Positions 25,902 through 36,165 of a stretch of 64,000 nucleotides of DNA are shown here, in pieces. Location of the stretch: NCBI RefSeq assembly GCF_028621895.1, contig NZ_CP117520.1:1364001-1428000 (forward strand), given 5' to 3'. Within the stretch, counting starts at the first letter, position 1. The number at the start of each line of letters is the position of its first letter. The translations under genes and the position numbers were made by a program. The DNA comes from Acinetobacter sp. GSS19 (GTDB lineage Bacteria; Pseudomonadota; Gammaproteobacteria; Pseudomonadales; Moraxellaceae). The notes under the pieces were generated by a model. The model saw nothing but the letters and a program-made list of their open reading frames with translations. It was not told the origin of the DNA and did no database searches.

Positions 25902-26738
25902 TTAGCCAATTCGGCGTTTCAAACCAGTCATTTGCAAGATACGGGTTGAAATTTCTTCAATCGACATTTCAGAAACATTGAGATATTTAATGCCCTCAGA
26001 AATATAAATTCCCTCAATCGCACGCAGTTCCATTTGACATTGGTTAAAGCTGGCATAACGGCTATTCGCTTTGCGTTCGGTACGAATCGCCACCAGCCGC
26101 TCGGCATCAATCATCAAACCAAACAATTTATGTTTATGTGGACGAAGCACAGCCGGTAAACGGTTGTCATCAAGATCTTCTTCAGTCAAGGGATAGTTCG
26201 CTACACGAATACCGAATTGTAACGATAGGTAAATTGAGGTTGGTGTTTTACCTGAACGCGATACACCAATTAAAATCAACTCCGCCTTATCATAATGGCG
26301 GGTACGGGCACCATCATCATTGTCGAGTGCAAAGTGCACTGCATCAATACGTGCCTTATAAGATTCCGAATCGGTCACTGCATGCGTCTGCCCCACCAGC
26401 GTGGTCGGTGGGGTACCCAACTCTTCAGATAGTTTGCTGATTAAGCCCTCAAATACATCCAGATTCACAGCATTGGCAGTATTAATAATGTCACGCACAT
26501 GCTGATCCACTAGCGTATCGAACACCAACGGCAAATTACCGTCACGGGTCTGACAATTGTTGATTTCAGTCACCACATTCATGGCTGCTTCTTCAGTGGT
26601 GATATAAGGAATAATATGAATGTCAAAATCGACGTTTGGAAACTGTGCGAGTAACGAGTGTCCAAGCGTTTCGGCGGTAATTGCGGTGCCATCAGATATA
26701 AAAAATACACTCCGCTTAATTTGTTTACCATCTGACAT
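25902..26738 (-). CDS. ppsR: PEP synthase regulatory kinase/pyrophosphorylase PpsR
   Basis: DUF299 family protein that inactivates phosphoenolpyruvate synthase by ADP-dependent phosphorylation of its active-site threonine and reactivates it by phosphate-dependent dephosphorylation. The 278 residues begin KRSVFFISDGTAITAETLGHSLLAQF, characteristic of the family, and contain the P-loop GVSRSGKTPTSIYLSLQFG at 158-176. It is transcribed divergently from its target ppsA across 154 bases, the classical arrangement. Confidence 0.96.
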   Translation of the reverse strand: MSDGKQIKRSVFFISDGTAITAETLGHSLLAQFPNVDFDIHIIPYITTEEAAMNVVTEINNCQTRDGNLPLVFDTLVDQHVRDIINTANAVNLDVFEGLISKLSEELGTPPTTLVGQTHAVTDSESYKARIDAVHFALDNDDGARTRHYDKAELILIGVSRSGKTPTSIYLSLQFGIRVANYPLTEEDLDDNRLPAVLRPHKHKLFGLMIDAERLVAIRTERKANSRYASFNQCQMELRAIEGIYISEGIKYLNVSEMSIEEISTRILQMTGLKRRIG

Positions 26739-26808
26739 TAAAATTCTCCTTAAACATTTGTCTTAGTGCCTTATAATCTTTATAGTAAACCGAACTTTAA
26801 AAACTGTC

Positions 26809-26840
26809 GCTTAGTAAAATCAAAAAGCTAAGCGGCTTTT
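26809..26840 (+). promoter_or_regulatory. Possible alternative hairpins in the ppsA leader
   Basis: GCTTAG (26809-26814) can pair with CTAAGC (26828-26833). AAAAGC (26823-26828) can instead pair with GCTTTT (26835-26840). The two stems overlap at 26828 and compete for the same loop. Short stems, seen by eye only. Confidence 0.3.
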
Positions 26841-26892
26841 CTATATTTCATGCCAATATAGTGATTAATACTGCAACAGTGGAGTAAAAACT

Positions 26893-29271
26893 TTGGAAGC
26901 GCGCGTAATCGGTCTCGAAAAATTAGGAAAGCATGACGTCGAACTCGTTGGTGGGAAAAACTCATCACTGGGCGAGATGATCAGCCACTTATCCAATGCA
27001 GGTGTATCTGTTCCGGGCGGTTTTGCAACTACTGCTGATGCATATCGTGAATTTCTCGAGCAAAGCGGTCTTAATGCAAAAATTCAGGCTGAACTTGCTC
27101 AACTGAATGTCGATGATGTCAACGCCCTCGCTGCGACTGGTGCTAAAATCCGTCAATGGATTGTTGAGACTCCGCTTACAGCTGAGCTAGAAAAAGAAGT
27201 TCGTGCAGCCTTTGCTGAACTCTCTAACGGCAACCCAGACATTGCGGTTGCCGTTCGCTCATCTGCGACTGCTGAAGACTTGCCAGATGCATCTTTTGCG
27301 GGTCAGCAAGAAACCTTCCTGAACATTCGCGGTATCGACAACGTGCTGATCGCGATCAAAGAAGTTTTTGCTTCCCTATTTAACGACCGTGCCATTGCTT
27401 ACCGTGTACACCAAGGTTTTGAACACAGCTTAGTCGCGCTTTCAGCTGGTGTTCAACGTATGGTTCGCTCTGAAACGGGTGCTTCAGGTGTCATGTTTAC
27501 CCTGGATACCGAATCTGGTTTCCGTGACGTTGTATTCATCACTGCTTCTTATGGTTTGGGTGAAATGGTGGTACAAGGTGCCGTTAACCCGGACGAGTTC
27601 TATCTTTCCAAGCCATTATTGAACAACGGCAAACATGCTGTACTTCGCCGTAATCTCGGTTCTAAACACCAGAAAATGATTTACGGTGATGAAGGTACTG
27701 CAGGTAAATCAGTTGTTGTTGTTGATGTTGACAAACAAGAGCGTCAACAGTTTGCGTTGAATGATCATGAATTGCATGAGCTTGCGAAACAAGCCTTGAT
27801 CATTGAACAACACTACGGTGCACCGATGGACATCGAGTGGGCAAAAGATGGCGATGATGGCCAGATCTATATCGTTCAGGCGCGTCCTGAAACCGTAAAA
27901 AGCCGACAAAATGTCGGTACCATGGAACGCTACCTGCTCAAACAAAAAGGTACGGTATTGTGCGAAGGCCGTTCAATTGGTCAACGTATCGGTTCGGGTA
28001 GAGTCCGCATCGTCACTTCAATTAAAGAAATGGACAAAGTCCAGGATGGTGACGTGCTTGTTTCTGACATGACCGATCCAGACTGGGAACCAGTCATGAA
28101 ACGTGCGGCGGCAATTGTCACCAACCGTGGTGGCCGTACTTGCCATGCAGCGATTATCGCGCGTGAGCTTGGTGTTCCTGCAATTGTTGGTTGTGGTAAC
28201 GCCACAGAAGTGTTAGTGGATGGTCAAGAGGTCACTGTTTCTTGTGCCGAAGGTGATACTGGCTTTATTTACGAAGGTGCGCTTGATTTTGAAGTTCAAC
28301 GTAACTCGATTGAATCTATGCCACAACTTCCGTTCAAAATCATGATGAACGTCGGTAACCCGGATCGTGCATTTGACTTCGCGCAAATTCCAAACGAAGG
28401 TATTGGCTTGGCGCGTCTTGAATTCATCATCAACCGTATGATTGGCGTACACCCTAAAGCCCTGTTAAACATTGATAGTCTGCCACGCGAAACTCGTGCT
28501 GCAGTGATGGCACGTACTGCGGGCTATTCTTCACCAATCGAGTTCTACGTTGAAAAATTGGTTGAAGGCATTTCTACGCTGGCTGCTGCTTTCGCAGACA
28601 AACCGGTGATCGTACGTATGTCTGACTTCAAGTCAAACGAATACGCTAACTTGATCGGTGGTAAGTTATACGAGCCAGAAGAAGAAAACCCAATGTTGGG
28701 CTTCCGTGGTGCGAGCCGCTACGTTTCTGAAAACTTCCGCGACTGTTTCGAACTTGAATGCCGTGCGTTGAAGAAAGTACGTGACGAAATGGGTCTGACA
28801 AACATTCAAATCATGATTCCATTTGTACGTACCGTCAATGAAGCAAAACGTGTCATTGAACTTTTGGCGCAAAACGGTTTGAAACGTGGTGAGAACGGCC
28901 TGAAAGTCATCATGATGTGCGAATTGCCAACCAACGCCCTGTTGGCTGAACAGTTCCTTGAAAACTTCGATGGTTTCTCAATCGGTTCAAACGACTTGAC
29001 TCAGCTAACACTTGGTCTGGATCGCGACTCAGGCATCGTTTCACAATTGTTTGATGAACGCGATCCTGCAGTAAAAGCCCTGCTTTCTATGGCTATTCAT
29101 GCATGTCGCAAAGCAGGTAAATATGTCGGTATCTGTGGTCAAGGTCCATCAGATCACCCTGATTTGGCAAAATGGTTGATGGAACAAGGCATTGAGTCTG
29201 TTTCACTTAACCCAGACTCAGTATTGGATACGTGGTTCTTCCTTGCTGAAGAAAAAATCAAGCAAGCATAA
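26893..29271 (+). CDS. ppsA: Phosphoenolpyruvate synthase
   Basis: Converts pyruvate, ATP and water to PEP, AMP and phosphate for gluconeogenesis. The 792-residue protein has the N-terminal ATP-grasp-like domain ([10 protein letters not shown] at the start, [20 protein letters not shown] near 135-155), the phosphohistidine domain with [14 protein letters not shown] (catalytic His418; the preceding Thr is the PpsR target), and the PEP-binding barrel ending in [15 protein letters not shown] and [18 protein letters not shown]. The start is TTG at 26893 with GTGGAG about 9 bases before it. The codon use is that of a well-expressed gene. It is paired with ppsR. Confidence 0.98.
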   Translation: MEARVIGLEKLGKHDVELVGGKNSSLGEMISHLSNAGVSVPGGFATTADAYREFLEQSGLNAKIQAELAQLNVDDVNALAATGAKIRQWIVETPLTAELEKEVRAAFAELSNGNPDIAVAVRSSATAEDLPDASFAGQQETFLNIRGIDNVLIAIKEVFASLFNDRAIAYRVHQGFEHSLVALSAGVQRMVRSETGASGVMFTLDTESGFRDVVFITASYGLGEMVVQGAVNPDEFYLSKPLLNNGKHAVLRRNLGSKHQKMIYGDEGTAGKSVVVVDVDKQERQQFALNDHELHELAKQALIIEQHYGAPMDIEWAKDGDDGQIYIVQARPETVKSRQNVGTMERYLLKQKGTVLCEGRSIGQRIGSGRVRIVTSIKEMDKVQDGDVLVSDMTDPDWEPVMKRAAAIVTNRGGRTCHAAIIARELGVPAIVGCGNATEVLVDGQEVTVSCAEGDTGFIYEGALDFEVQRNSIESMPQLPFKIMMNVGNPDRAFDFAQIPNEGIGLARLEFIINRMIGVHPKALLNIDSLPRETRAAVMARTAGYSSPIEFYVEKLVEGISTLAAAFADKPVIVRMSDFKSNEYANLIGGKLYEPEEENPMLGFRGASRYVSENFRDCFELECRALKKVRDEMGLTNIQIMIPFVRTVNEAKRVIELLAQNGLKRGENGLKVIMMCELPTNALLAEQFLENFDGFSIGSNDLTQLTLGLDRDSGIVSQLFDERDPAVKALLSMAIHACRKAGKYVGICGQGPSDHPDLAKWLMEQGIESVSLNPDSVLDTWFFLAEEKIKQA

Positions 29272-29283
29272 TGCTTGACTTAC

Positions 29284-29310
29284 AAAAAGGCCCCTCGTGG
29301 GTCTTTTTGT
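29284..29310 (+). terminator. Terminator of ppsA
   Basis: Arms AAAAAGGCCC and GGGTCTTTTT (one G-T pair), loop CTCGT, 12 bases after the stop. Confidence 0.85.
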
Positions 29311-29344
29311 CCTTTAATCTTCATTATTTTGGGATTTGGTATTT

Positions 29345-30091
29345 ATGCAAATTTACTTGGCCAGAAATAACCAGCAAGCGGGCCCTTACAGCCTAGAACA
29401 AGTCAACGAAATGCTTGCCAGCCAGCAAGTGCTTCTTACTGATCTTGCCTGGCATGAAGGCATGACGGAATGGAAAGCACTAGGTGAACTGACTCAGGGT
29501 AAACTTGTATATGAACCTGCGGGTTATGTCCCTCCTAGACCTCAAGCTACACCCTTTCAGGATAGCTTCACACAAAGTGTTCGCAGTCCAAAGCAAAATT
29601 TAGAGACACTCGCGTCTTACAATTCACGTGCATTGGCAAAGATTATTGATTTATTACTCTGGCTACCGGCCTTTGCGATTCCCTCTTTATCCATGACGGA
29701 AGAGTCGGCCAATAAACTGATGCAATTACAGCAGAAGTCGATTACACCAGATACACAAAGCCAGATTTTGGCACTGATTTCTCCAGAAAGCTGGCAAATG
29801 ATGGGGCTTTATATTGCGATCATGCTGATTATCCAGTCCATATTAATCGCTAAAACTGGGCAAAGTATCGGCAAACGACTCACCAATATTCAGATTGTTG
29901 ATCAAGACAGTGGTGCACAGGTCAATATGATTCGCGGCTTCTGGCTGCGCAGTTTCCTGTTTATTATATTGAACTTCCTGTTTATGCCTTTTATTACCAT
30001 TTTGGACTATGGTTTTGCGTTCAGTAAAAGCCGTCAAACCCTACACGACAAACTCGCCAAAACAAAAGTCATCAGCCGCGCAAAATCCTAG
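29345..30091 (+). CDS. GYF_2-RDD fusion membrane protein
   Basis: A 248-residue protein starting at ATG 29345. Residues 1-58 resemble the GYF_2 (DUF4339) domain: YLARNNQQAGPYSLEQVNEML and TDLAWHEGMTEWKALGEL, thought to bind peptides on the cytoplasmic side. After a proline-rich linker, residues from about 90 form an RDD domain (SRALAKIIDLLLWLPAF, then GQSIGKRLTNIQIVD and LHDKLAKTKVI) with three to four membrane helices. RDD proteins are membrane proteins, some reported as ion exchangers, and the role here is unknown. It is followed by a strong hairpin at 30095-30122. Confidence 0.85.
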   Translation: MQIYLARNNQQAGPYSLEQVNEMLASQQVLLTDLAWHEGMTEWKALGELTQGKLVYEPAGYVPPRPQATPFQDSFTQSVRSPKQNLETLASYNSRALAKIIDLLLWLPAFAIPSLSMTEESANKLMQLQQKSITPDTQSQILALISPESWQMMGLYIAIMLIIQSILIAKTGQSIGKRLTNIQIVDQDSGAQVNMIRGFWLRSFLFIILNFLFMPFITILDYGFAFSKSRQTLHDKLAKTKVISRAKS

Positions 30092-30094
30092 TAA

Positions 30095-30123
30095 AATAGG
30101 GGGGAAATTATCCCCCTATTCCT
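30095..30123 (+). terminator. Terminator after the GYF_2-RDD gene
   Basis: Arms AATAGGGGG and CCCCCTATT with loop GAAATTAT, followed by CCTTTC. Strong stem, modest T-tract. Confidence 0.7.
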
Positions 30124-30265
30124 TTCTCGCAAATGCCTGTTATTTGTTCACTTTTCACACATTAAAAATAAAATCCGAGCAAAGAAATTGGTTATTTTTT
30201 AAAGGTATTTTAACCAATTTTATGTATAGCTTAGTTGAACGATATCAGGCATAATGCCCTACAAC

Positions 30266-30322
30266 GTAGCGGTGCCGTACTATTGAGCGCTATTTTTTTG
30301 TAAGAAATTAATAACGCTCAAT
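30266..30322 (+). promoter_or_regulatory. Putative alternative-hairpin leader of the cyo operon
   Basis: Structure A: TAGCG (30267-30271) with CGCTA (30288-30292), immediately followed by seven T (30293-30299), resembles a weak intrinsic terminator. Structure B: ATTGAGCG (30282-30289) with CGCTCAAT (30315-30322), extended by TATT/AATA inside, would destroy A. The two share GCG at 30287-30289. The cyoA start is 66 bases further on. Regulation by attenuation is an inference from these overlaps. Confidence 0.4.
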
Positions 30323-30387
30323 CATGCGACACTTGAATCGCTATCCCATATTTATTAGGGAATGGGACTCTTCACCGAGGTTGTAAA

Positions 30388-31452
30388 ATGAGACAAACAA
30401 TTTTAGCTGTATTGTCTTTATCAACGCTTGCTGCACTCCTCACTGGGTGTGGTGGTGATATGGTACTTCTAAACTCTAAAGGTCCAGTTGCGGAAGGTCT
30501 AAGCGGCCTCATGATGACTGCGATCTATTTAATGTTGCTTGTGGTGATCCCATCGATCATCATGGCACTATGGTTTGGTTGGAAATATCGCGCGTCAAAT
30601 AAAGATGCAGACTATAAGCCTACCTGGGCACACTCAACTGCAATTGAAATTGTAGTTTGGGGTATTCCAGTCATTATTATTGGTATTTTAGCTTGGTTAA
30701 CTTGGGTGGGTTCACACAAGTATGACCCATACCGTCCGTTAGAATCTGATAAAGCACCATTAACTGTTCAAGTTATTGCTGAACAATTTAAATGGATCTT
30801 CATCTATCCTGAGCAACAAATTGCGACAGTGAATGAAGTACGCTTCCCAGAGCAAACACCGGTAAGCTTCCGTATCACCTCTAACTTCACAATGAACTCA
30901 TTCTTCATTCCACAGTTAGCGGGTCAGATCTATGCGATGGCCGGCATGCAGACTCACCTGAATGTATTAGCAAATGAAACTGGTGTATACCGTGGTTTCT
31001 CTTCTAACTACTCAGGTTATGGTTTCTCACAAATGCGTTTCAAAGCTCATTCTGTGACTGAAGCTCAGTTTGCCGAGTGGGTTGCAGCGGTGAAAGCAGG
31101 TAAGGGTAATACAATTAACCCTGCAGCAATTCAAAAAGGTGTTTTAGACCAAGCTGAATTTGCAACCTTGCGTGACGGTAACCGTGGTAAACACCAAATT
31201 GAAGCTTTGATTTCTAAAGCACAAACTCCTGAAGAGAAGGCTGCTGCTGAAGCAATGAAGCCTTACCCAACTAAGCCACATCCTGTGACTTATTACTCTT
31301 CTGTAGAGCAAGGCTTGTTTGAATCAGTGATCAACAAATACATGAGCAACTACCATGGTGGTAGTCATGCAGCTACTGCTGGCGCTCATGAGGCTGCTGC
31401 TTCTGATGCACATGCCGCTGTTGAACCCGCTTCTTCAGTTGTAGGGGAATAA
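30388..31452 (+). CDS. cyoA: Cytochrome bo3 ubiquinol oxidase subunit II
   Basis: Subunit II of the proton-pumping quinol oxidase. Lipoprotein signal peptide with lipobox LLTGC near residue 21, two membrane helices (about 40-62 and 85-105), then a periplasmic cupredoxin-like domain without the CuA ligands (FPEQTPVSFRITSNFTMNSFFIPQLAGQIYAMAGMQ). The C-terminal 60 residues are Ala/His-rich (SHAATAGAHEAAASDAHAA), beyond the conserved COX-arm region. The start is ATG at 30388 with GAGG upstream. First gene of cyoABCDE. Confidence 0.98.
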   Translation: MRQTILAVLSLSTLAALLTGCGGDMVLLNSKGPVAEGLSGLMMTAIYLMLLVVIPSIIMALWFGWKYRASNKDADYKPTWAHSTAIEIVVWGIPVIIIGILAWLTWVGSHKYDPYRPLESDKAPLTVQVIAEQFKWIFIYPEQQIATVNEVRFPEQTPVSFRITSNFTMNSFFIPQLAGQIYAMAGMQTHLNVLANETGVYRGFSSNYSGYGFSQMRFKAHSVTEAQFAEWVAAVKAGKGNTINPAAIQKGVLDQAEFATLRDGNRGKHQIEALISKAQTPEEKAAAEAMKPYPTKPHPVTYYSSVEQGLFESVINKYMSNYHGGSHAATAGAHEAAASDAHAAVEPASSVVGE

Positions 31453-31455
31453 GAC

Positions 31456-33447
31456 ATGAGCTTCTTATTAGGCAAGTTAGGTCCGGATGCTATTCCGTAT
31501 GATCCAATTGTACTCGTCACAGTTGGATTGATGATCTTGGGTGGTATTGCAGCTGTTGTTGGTATTACCTACTTCAAAAAATGGGGCTACCTGTGGAACG
31601 AATGGTTCACATCGGTAGACCATAAAAAAATTGGTATCATGTATATCTTTGTGTCGATCGTCATGCTGGTGCGTGGCTTTGCCGATGCAATCATGATGCG
31701 TCTTCAGCAGTTCCTTGCACGCGGTGGCGGCGAAGGTTACCTGCACCCTGAACACTACGACCAGATCTTCACCGCACACGGTGTAATCATGATCTTCTTC
31801 GTAGCAATGGGTCTAGTGGTTGGCTTAATGAACATCTCTGTACCTTTACAGATTGGTGCTCGTGACGTTGCATTCCCACTATTAAACTCTCTCAGCTTCT
31901 GGCTCTTCACGGGCGCTGCAGGCTTGATGATGGCATCTCTTGCTCTTGGTGAGTTCGCTGCTACAGGTTGGATGGCTTATCCTCCTCTATCAGGTATCGA
32001 ATACTCTCCTGGCGTAGGTGTGGATTACTATATCTGGGCGCTACAGGTGTCTGGTCTAGGTACGCTTTTAACCGGTGTTAACTTCTTTGTTACCATCATT
32101 AAAATGCGTGCGCCTGGCATGAAACTGATGGACATGCCAATTTTCACTTGGACTGCATTAGTTACTTCTGTATTGATCGTTGCAACCTTCCCAGTGTTGA
32201 CTGCAACTATCGCGATGCTTTCTCTTGACCGTTACTTCGGCTTCCACTTCTTCACTAACGAGTTGGGCGGTAGTCCAATGTTGTACGTGAACTTGATTTG
32301 GACATGGGGTCACCCAGAAGTATACATTTTGGTATTACCAGCTTTTGGTATTTACTCAGAAGTTGTGGCAACCTTCTGCCGCAAAACATTGTTCGGTTAC
32401 AAATCAATGGTGTACGCAACCGTAGCAATTGGTGTCTTGTCACTGGTTGTTTGGGTTCACCACTTCTTTACCATGGGTGCCGGCGGTAACGTGAATGCGT
32501 TCTTCGGTATCATGACCATGATTATTGCGATCCCTACTGGTGTGAAAATCTTCTCTTGGTTGTTCACCATGTACAAAGGTCGCATCACTTACACTACCCC
32601 AATGCTATGGACACTTGGCTTCCTTGTGACTTTCGGTATCGGTGGTTTAACAGGTGTATTGATGGCGGTTCCACCAGCGGACTTCCTAGTACACAACTCA
32701 TTGTTCTTGATCGCTCACTTCCATAACGTGATTATCGGTGGTGTTGTATTCGCAATGTTCGCGGGTATCATCTACTACTGGCCAAAAATGTTTGGTTGGA
32801 AACTCAACGAAACTTGGGGTAAAGCAGCGTTCTGGTTCTGGTTCTTCGGTTTCTACTTTGCATTCATGCCACTTTATATCCTTGGTTTCATGGGTATGAC
32901 TCGTCGTTTGAATACATATGACAACCCAGAATGGGATCCATACGTAACAATTGCGTTCTTCGGTTCTGTGCTTGTCATGATCGGTTTGATCTGCTTTGTA
33001 TTGCAAATCGTTGTTGGTTTCTTGCAACGCAACCAAAACCTCGACCTTACTGGCGACCCATGGGATGCTCGTACACTTGAATGGTCTACTTCTTCTCCTG
33101 CTCCATTCTATAACTTTGCTCACTTGCCACAAGCTGACGGTATCGACCGCTTCTGGAATGACAAAGAAAATGGTGTAGCGTATGCACGTCCAGCGAAGTA
33201 TGAAGACGTTCACATGCCAACCAACCGTGCTGCAGGTTTTGTTATTGCAATGTTCATCACTGTTATGGGCTTTGCATTAATCTGGCACATCTGGTGGTTA
33301 GTAGTTGTTACTTTCATTGGCGCAATCATTTCCTTCATCAACAGCTCTTTCACCAAGAAAGTGGACTACTATGTTCCTGCTGCTGAAGTTGAGCGCATTG
33401 AAAATGAACGCTATGCCCTACTTGAAAAACACTTGAAGAAGGACTAA
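31456..33447 (+). CDS. cyoB: Cytochrome bo3 ubiquinol oxidase subunit I
   Basis: Catalytic subunit (663 residues, about 15 helices) holding heme b, heme o3 and CuB. Ligand motifs are visible: [11 protein letters not shown] (low-spin heme His), [10 protein letters not shown] (CuB His and the cross-linked Tyr), [10 protein letters not shown] (two CuB His), and [12 protein letters not shown] (heme o3 and heme b His). D- and K-channel regions look intact. It begins 3 bases after cyoA. The frame shows the biased codon use of a highly expressed gene. Confidence 0.99.
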   Translation: MSFLLGKLGPDAIPYDPIVLVTVGLMILGGIAAVVGITYFKKWGYLWNEWFTSVDHKKIGIMYIFVSIVMLVRGFADAIMMRLQQFLARGGGEGYLHPEHYDQIFTAHGVIMIFFVAMGLVVGLMNISVPLQIGARDVAFPLLNSLSFWLFTGAAGLMMASLALGEFAATGWMAYPPLSGIEYSPGVGVDYYIWALQVSGLGTLLTGVNFFVTIIKMRAPGMKLMDMPIFTWTALVTSVLIVATFPVLTATIAMLSLDRYFGFHFFTNELGGSPMLYVNLIWTWGHPEVYILVLPAFGIYSEVVATFCRKTLFGYKSMVYATVAIGVLSLVVWVHHFFTMGAGGNVNAFFGIMTMIIAIPTGVKIFSWLFTMYKGRITYTTPMLWTLGFLVTFGIGGLTGVLMAVPPADFLVHNSLFLIAHFHNVIIGGVVFAMFAGIIYYWPKMFGWKLNETWGKAAFWFWFFGFYFAFMPLYILGFMGMTRRLNTYDNPEWDPYVTIAFFGSVLVMIGLICFVLQIVVGFLQRNQNLDLTGDPWDARTLEWSTSSPAPFYNFAHLPQADGIDRFWNDKENGVAYARPAKYEDVHMPTNRAAGFVIAMFITVMGFALIWHIWWLVVVTFIGAIISFINSSFTKKVDYYVPAAEVERIENERYALLEKHLKKD

Positions 33448-33451
33448 GGAT

Positions 33452-34072
33452 ATGGCTGAAGTACTTCATCACGACAACCACGGACACGATGAACATCATC
33501 ACCACGATGATACTGACATCACTGTCTTTGGTTTCTGGTCCTACTTGATGAGCGACTTGATTCTTTTCGGTACGCTTTTCATCGCGTTCGCTGTATTAAG
33601 CAGTCATGTTCCTGTTGGCACGCCAAGCGCAAAAGAACTTTTTGGTGAATCTTTAAGTTTCGTACTTACTGAAACATTTGCTCTTTTGATTTCTTCAGTA
33701 ACATTCGGTTTTGCCGTACTTGCTTCATACAAGAAAAATGTTGGTCAGGTCATCACTTGGCTCGCAATTACTTGGTTATTCGGTGCATCGTTCATCGGTA
33801 TGGAACTTTATGAGTTCAATCATTTAGTTCATGCCGGTCATGGTCCAAGCACAAGTGCGTTCTTATCCGCGTTCTTTACCCTTGTAGGTACGCACGGTAT
33901 TCACGTAACTTCAGGTTTGGTATGGATGATCGTGTTAATGGTTCAAATCAAGAAATATGGTTTGACGCTTCCTAACACTCGTCGTCTTGCTTGCCTAAGC
34001 TTGTTCTGGCACTTCCTTGACATCGTTTGGATCTGTGTATTCAGCGTAGTTTACTTAATGGGAGTTCTCTAA
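33452..34072 (+). CDS. cyoC: Cytochrome bo3 ubiquinol oxidase subunit III
   Basis: A 206-residue membrane protein of the heme-copper oxidase subunit III family, five helices. The first 22 residues are strikingly His-rich ([15 protein letters not shown]), as in other CyoC proteins, followed by [18 protein letters not shown]. The characteristic [13 protein letters not shown] and [13 protein letters not shown] motifs are present. Its TAA stop overlaps the cyoD ATG by one base. Confidence 0.97.
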   Translation: MAEVLHHDNHGHDEHHHHDDTDITVFGFWSYLMSDLILFGTLFIAFAVLSSHVPVGTPSAKELFGESLSFVLTETFALLISSVTFGFAVLASYKKNVGQVITWLAITWLFGASFIGMELYEFNHLVHAGHGPSTSAFLSAFFTLVGTHGIHVTSGLVWMIVLMVQIKKYGLTLPNTRRLACLSLFWHFLDIVWICVFSVVYLMGVL

Positions 34073-34398
34073 TGGGTCACGATCATAACGCTGCTGGTGC
34101 ATCGCACGGTAACTTTAAACAGTACACCATTGGTTTCATCCTTTCTGTAGTTCTCACCATCATCCCTTTCGGGATGGTGATGGGCGGTGGATTTGACCGT
34201 GGCGTGCTGATCACTGCAATTGCAATTACTGCTGTTGCTCAGGTACTTGTACAATTAGTTTTCTTCTTGCACATGAATACCTCTTCAGAGCAACGTTGGA
34301 ACGTGATTGCATTCGTCTATACAATCTTAACGATTGCCATCCTTTTGGTTGGTTCTGTATGGATCATGAACTACCTTCACTCCAACATGATGATCTAA
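34072..34398 (+). CDS. cyoD: Cytochrome bo3 ubiquinol oxidase subunit IV
   Basis: A 108-residue protein starting at ATG 34072, which overlaps the cyoC stop (TAATG); a longer in-frame opening upstream is not needed. Three helices: YTIGFILSVVLTIIPFGMVM, ITAIAITAVAQVLVQLVFFLHM and FVYTILTIAILLVGSVWIM. Assists assembly of the CuB site in the bo3 complex. Confidence 0.97.
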   Translation: MGHDHNAAGASHGNFKQYTIGFILSVVLTIIPFGMVMGGGFDRGVLITAIAITAVAQVLVQLVFFLHMNTSSEQRWNVIAFVYTILTIAILLVGSVWIMNYLHSNMMI

Positions 34399-34408
34399 AC
34401 TGGTTGTC

Positions 34409-35287
34409 ATGCTGAAAAAGTATTTATTCCTGACCAAGCCAGGAATTCTCTTCGGTAACTTCGTTACCACTTTGGGCGGCTACTTCTTAGCCGCCCAAGG
34501 TTCTGTAGATTTCCTTTTACTCCTTCTCACTCTTCTAGGTACAACGCTTGTTGTTGCCTCAGGCTGTGTTGTCAATAATGTTATTGATCAGGACATTGAC
34601 CAAAAAATGCAGCGCACCCAAAACCGTGCGTTAGTAAAAAAAACGGTTTCCCCGACTGTCGCGCTGACCTATGCGCTGGTGCTCGGTTTGATCGGTTTTA
34701 GCATTATTTGGTTTGCCATTAATGCCTATGCCTTCTTGTTTGCAGTCATCGGTTTTGTGGTTTATGTCGGTTTCTACAGCTTGTGGAGCAAACGCACAAC
34801 CATTCATCAAACCGTAATTGGCAGTATCTCAGGCGCTAGCCCACCTGTAATCGGCTATACCGCTGTCAGCCATGAATTTGATCTGGCCGCGCTACTGATT
34901 TTTTTGGGTTATGCACTATGGCAAATGCCACACTCTTGGGCGATTGCAATCTACCGTTTTGATGACTATAAAAATGCAGGGATTCCAATTCTGCCTGTAG
35001 CACGCTCTGTGTTTCGCACAAAGATAGAATCATTGATTTATGTGGTTTTGTTTGTGATTGCCATGAACGGCCTGTTTTTTTATGGCTATACCAACTGGGT
35101 CTATTTTATCCTTTTGAATGTGCTCAGCTTTTACTGGATCTATTTGGGCATTATTGGTTTTAAAGCAGAAAATGATCAGCTTTGGGCCAAACGCTTTTTC
35201 TTGTTCTCGGTCATTCTAATTACCGTGATCAGTTTAAGCTTTAGTTTCACAACCCTCTCCCCTGCACCCCACATTCCACTTTTTTAA
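34409..35287 (+). CDS. cyoE: Protoheme IX farnesyltransferase (heme O synthase)
   Basis: UbiA-family prenyltransferase converting heme B to heme O for the bo3 oxidase. The 292-residue protein has about nine membrane helices. The prenyl-diphosphate-binding Asp motifs are VVNNVIDQDIDQKMQRTQNR near residues 55-75 and IYRFDDYKNAGIPILP near 185-200. It starts 10 bases after cyoD and completes the operon. Confidence 0.98.
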   Translation: MLKKYLFLTKPGILFGNFVTTLGGYFLAAQGSVDFLLLLLTLLGTTLVVASGCVVNNVIDQDIDQKMQRTQNRALVKKTVSPTVALTYALVLGLIGFSIIWFAINAYAFLFAVIGFVVYVGFYSLWSKRTTIHQTVIGSISGASPPVIGYTAVSHEFDLAALLIFLGYALWQMPHSWAIAIYRFDDYKNAGIPILPVARSVFRTKIESLIYVVLFVIAMNGLFFYGYTNWVYFILLNVLSFYWIYLGIIGFKAENDQLWAKRFFLFSVILITVISLSFSFTTLSPAPHIPLF

Positions 35288-35293
35288 TGCATT

Positions 35294-35326
35294 GAGTGGT
35301 TATCACCTCTATAACCACTCTTTTTC
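35294..35326 (+). terminator. Terminator of the cyoABCDE operon
   Basis: Arms GAGTGGTTAT (35294-35303) and ATAACCACTC (35311-35320), then TTTTTC. Confidence 0.92.
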
Positions 35327-35406
35327 TTATCACTTTCTCTTCATCACATTTTATTCTTTGATCCTGTCCTGATTTGGCTATTTTTACTGCCAAACCGGAA
35401 AAGTAT

Positions 35407-35435
35407 TTGTTTTCGGATGTGATCTTCTCTATAAT
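35407..35435 (+). promoter_or_regulatory. Sigma70 promoter of the rpsF operon
   Basis: TTGTTT (35407-35412) and TATAAT (35430-35435) with a 17-base spacer, about 95 bases before rpsF. The consensus -10 and ideal spacing fit a strong ribosomal-protein promoter. Confidence 0.75.
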
Positions 35436-35530
35436 TCAGCCTTCGCTATTCGCGACACAACCTATCCTGGTTGTGACTCCTTGCTTCTAGATTTTAATTT
35501 AGGGGCTGTATAAACCGTAAGGAGCTGACA

Positions 35531-35917
35531 ATGCGTCACTACGAAATCGTACTTTTGGTACATCCAGACCAAAGCGATCAAGTGGTAGGTATGGTTGAAC
35601 GCTATATCTCTCACATCAAAGAAGCAAACGGTCAAATTCACCGTTTAGAAGACTGGGGCCGCCGTCAATTGGCTTACCCAATCAACAAGATTCACAAAGC
35701 GCACTACATTTTGATGAACGTTGAATGTGGTCAAACGACTCTTGATGAGTTAGAAGAATTGTTCCGTTATAACGATGCAATCATTCGTAACTTGATCATC
35801 CGTCGTGAAAACGCAATTACTGAAGAATCTTTATTGGCTAAGAGTGCTGAAGAAAAACGTGCGCGTAAAGCTCAACGTGAAGAAGCACAACAAGCTCAAG
35901 ATTCTGCTGAAGCTTAA
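35531..35917 (+). CDS. rpsF: 30S ribosomal protein S6
   Basis: A 128-residue S6: [18 protein letters not shown], then [23 protein letters not shown]. It forms a heterodimer with S18 on the 30S platform. The C-terminal 30 residues are a charged Glu/Lys/Gln tail, as in gamma-proteobacteria. AAGGAGCTGACA precedes the ATG. The first part of the rpsF-rpsR-rplI operon. Confidence 0.99.
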   Translation: MRHYEIVLLVHPDQSDQVVGMVERYISHIKEANGQIHRLEDWGRRQLAYPINKIHKAHYILMNVECGQTTLDELEELFRYNDAIIRNLIIRRENAITEESLLAKSAEEKRARKAQREEAQQAQDSAEA

Positions 35918-35929
35918 GGAGAACTATCA

Positions 35930-36157
35930 ATGGCACGTTTCTACCGTCGTCGCAAGTTCTGCCGCTTTACAGCTGAGAATGTTGCGTACATCGACTACAA
36001 AGATATCGACACTTTAAAACAGTACATCACTGAAAACGGCAAGATCGTTCCTAGCCGTATCACTGGTACTAAGGCTCGTTATCAACGTCAATTAGCGCTT
36101 GCTATCAAACAAGCTCGTTACTTGGCTTTGATCCCTTACACTGACAACCATAAGTGA
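35930..36157 (+). CDS. rpsR: 30S ribosomal protein S18
   Basis: A 75-residue S18 ([18 protein letters not shown], then [18 protein letters not shown]). Typical length. It binds 16S rRNA together with S6. It lies 12 bases after rpsF with ribosome site AAGGAG. Confidence 0.99.
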   Translation: MARFYRRRKFCRFTAENVAYIDYKDIDTLKQYITENGKIVPSRITGTKARYQRQLALAIKQARYLALIPYTDNHK

Positions 36158-36165
36158 GGTGATCT

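Noticed and set aside
30235..30257. TTGAAC with a TAATGC-like box as the cyo promoter
   Set aside because: The spacer is only about 11 bases, too short for a sigma70 promoter. The real start could not be located by eye.
32698..33213. 171-codon frame opposite cyoB
   Set aside because: Shadow frame of a highly conserved, highly expressed gene.
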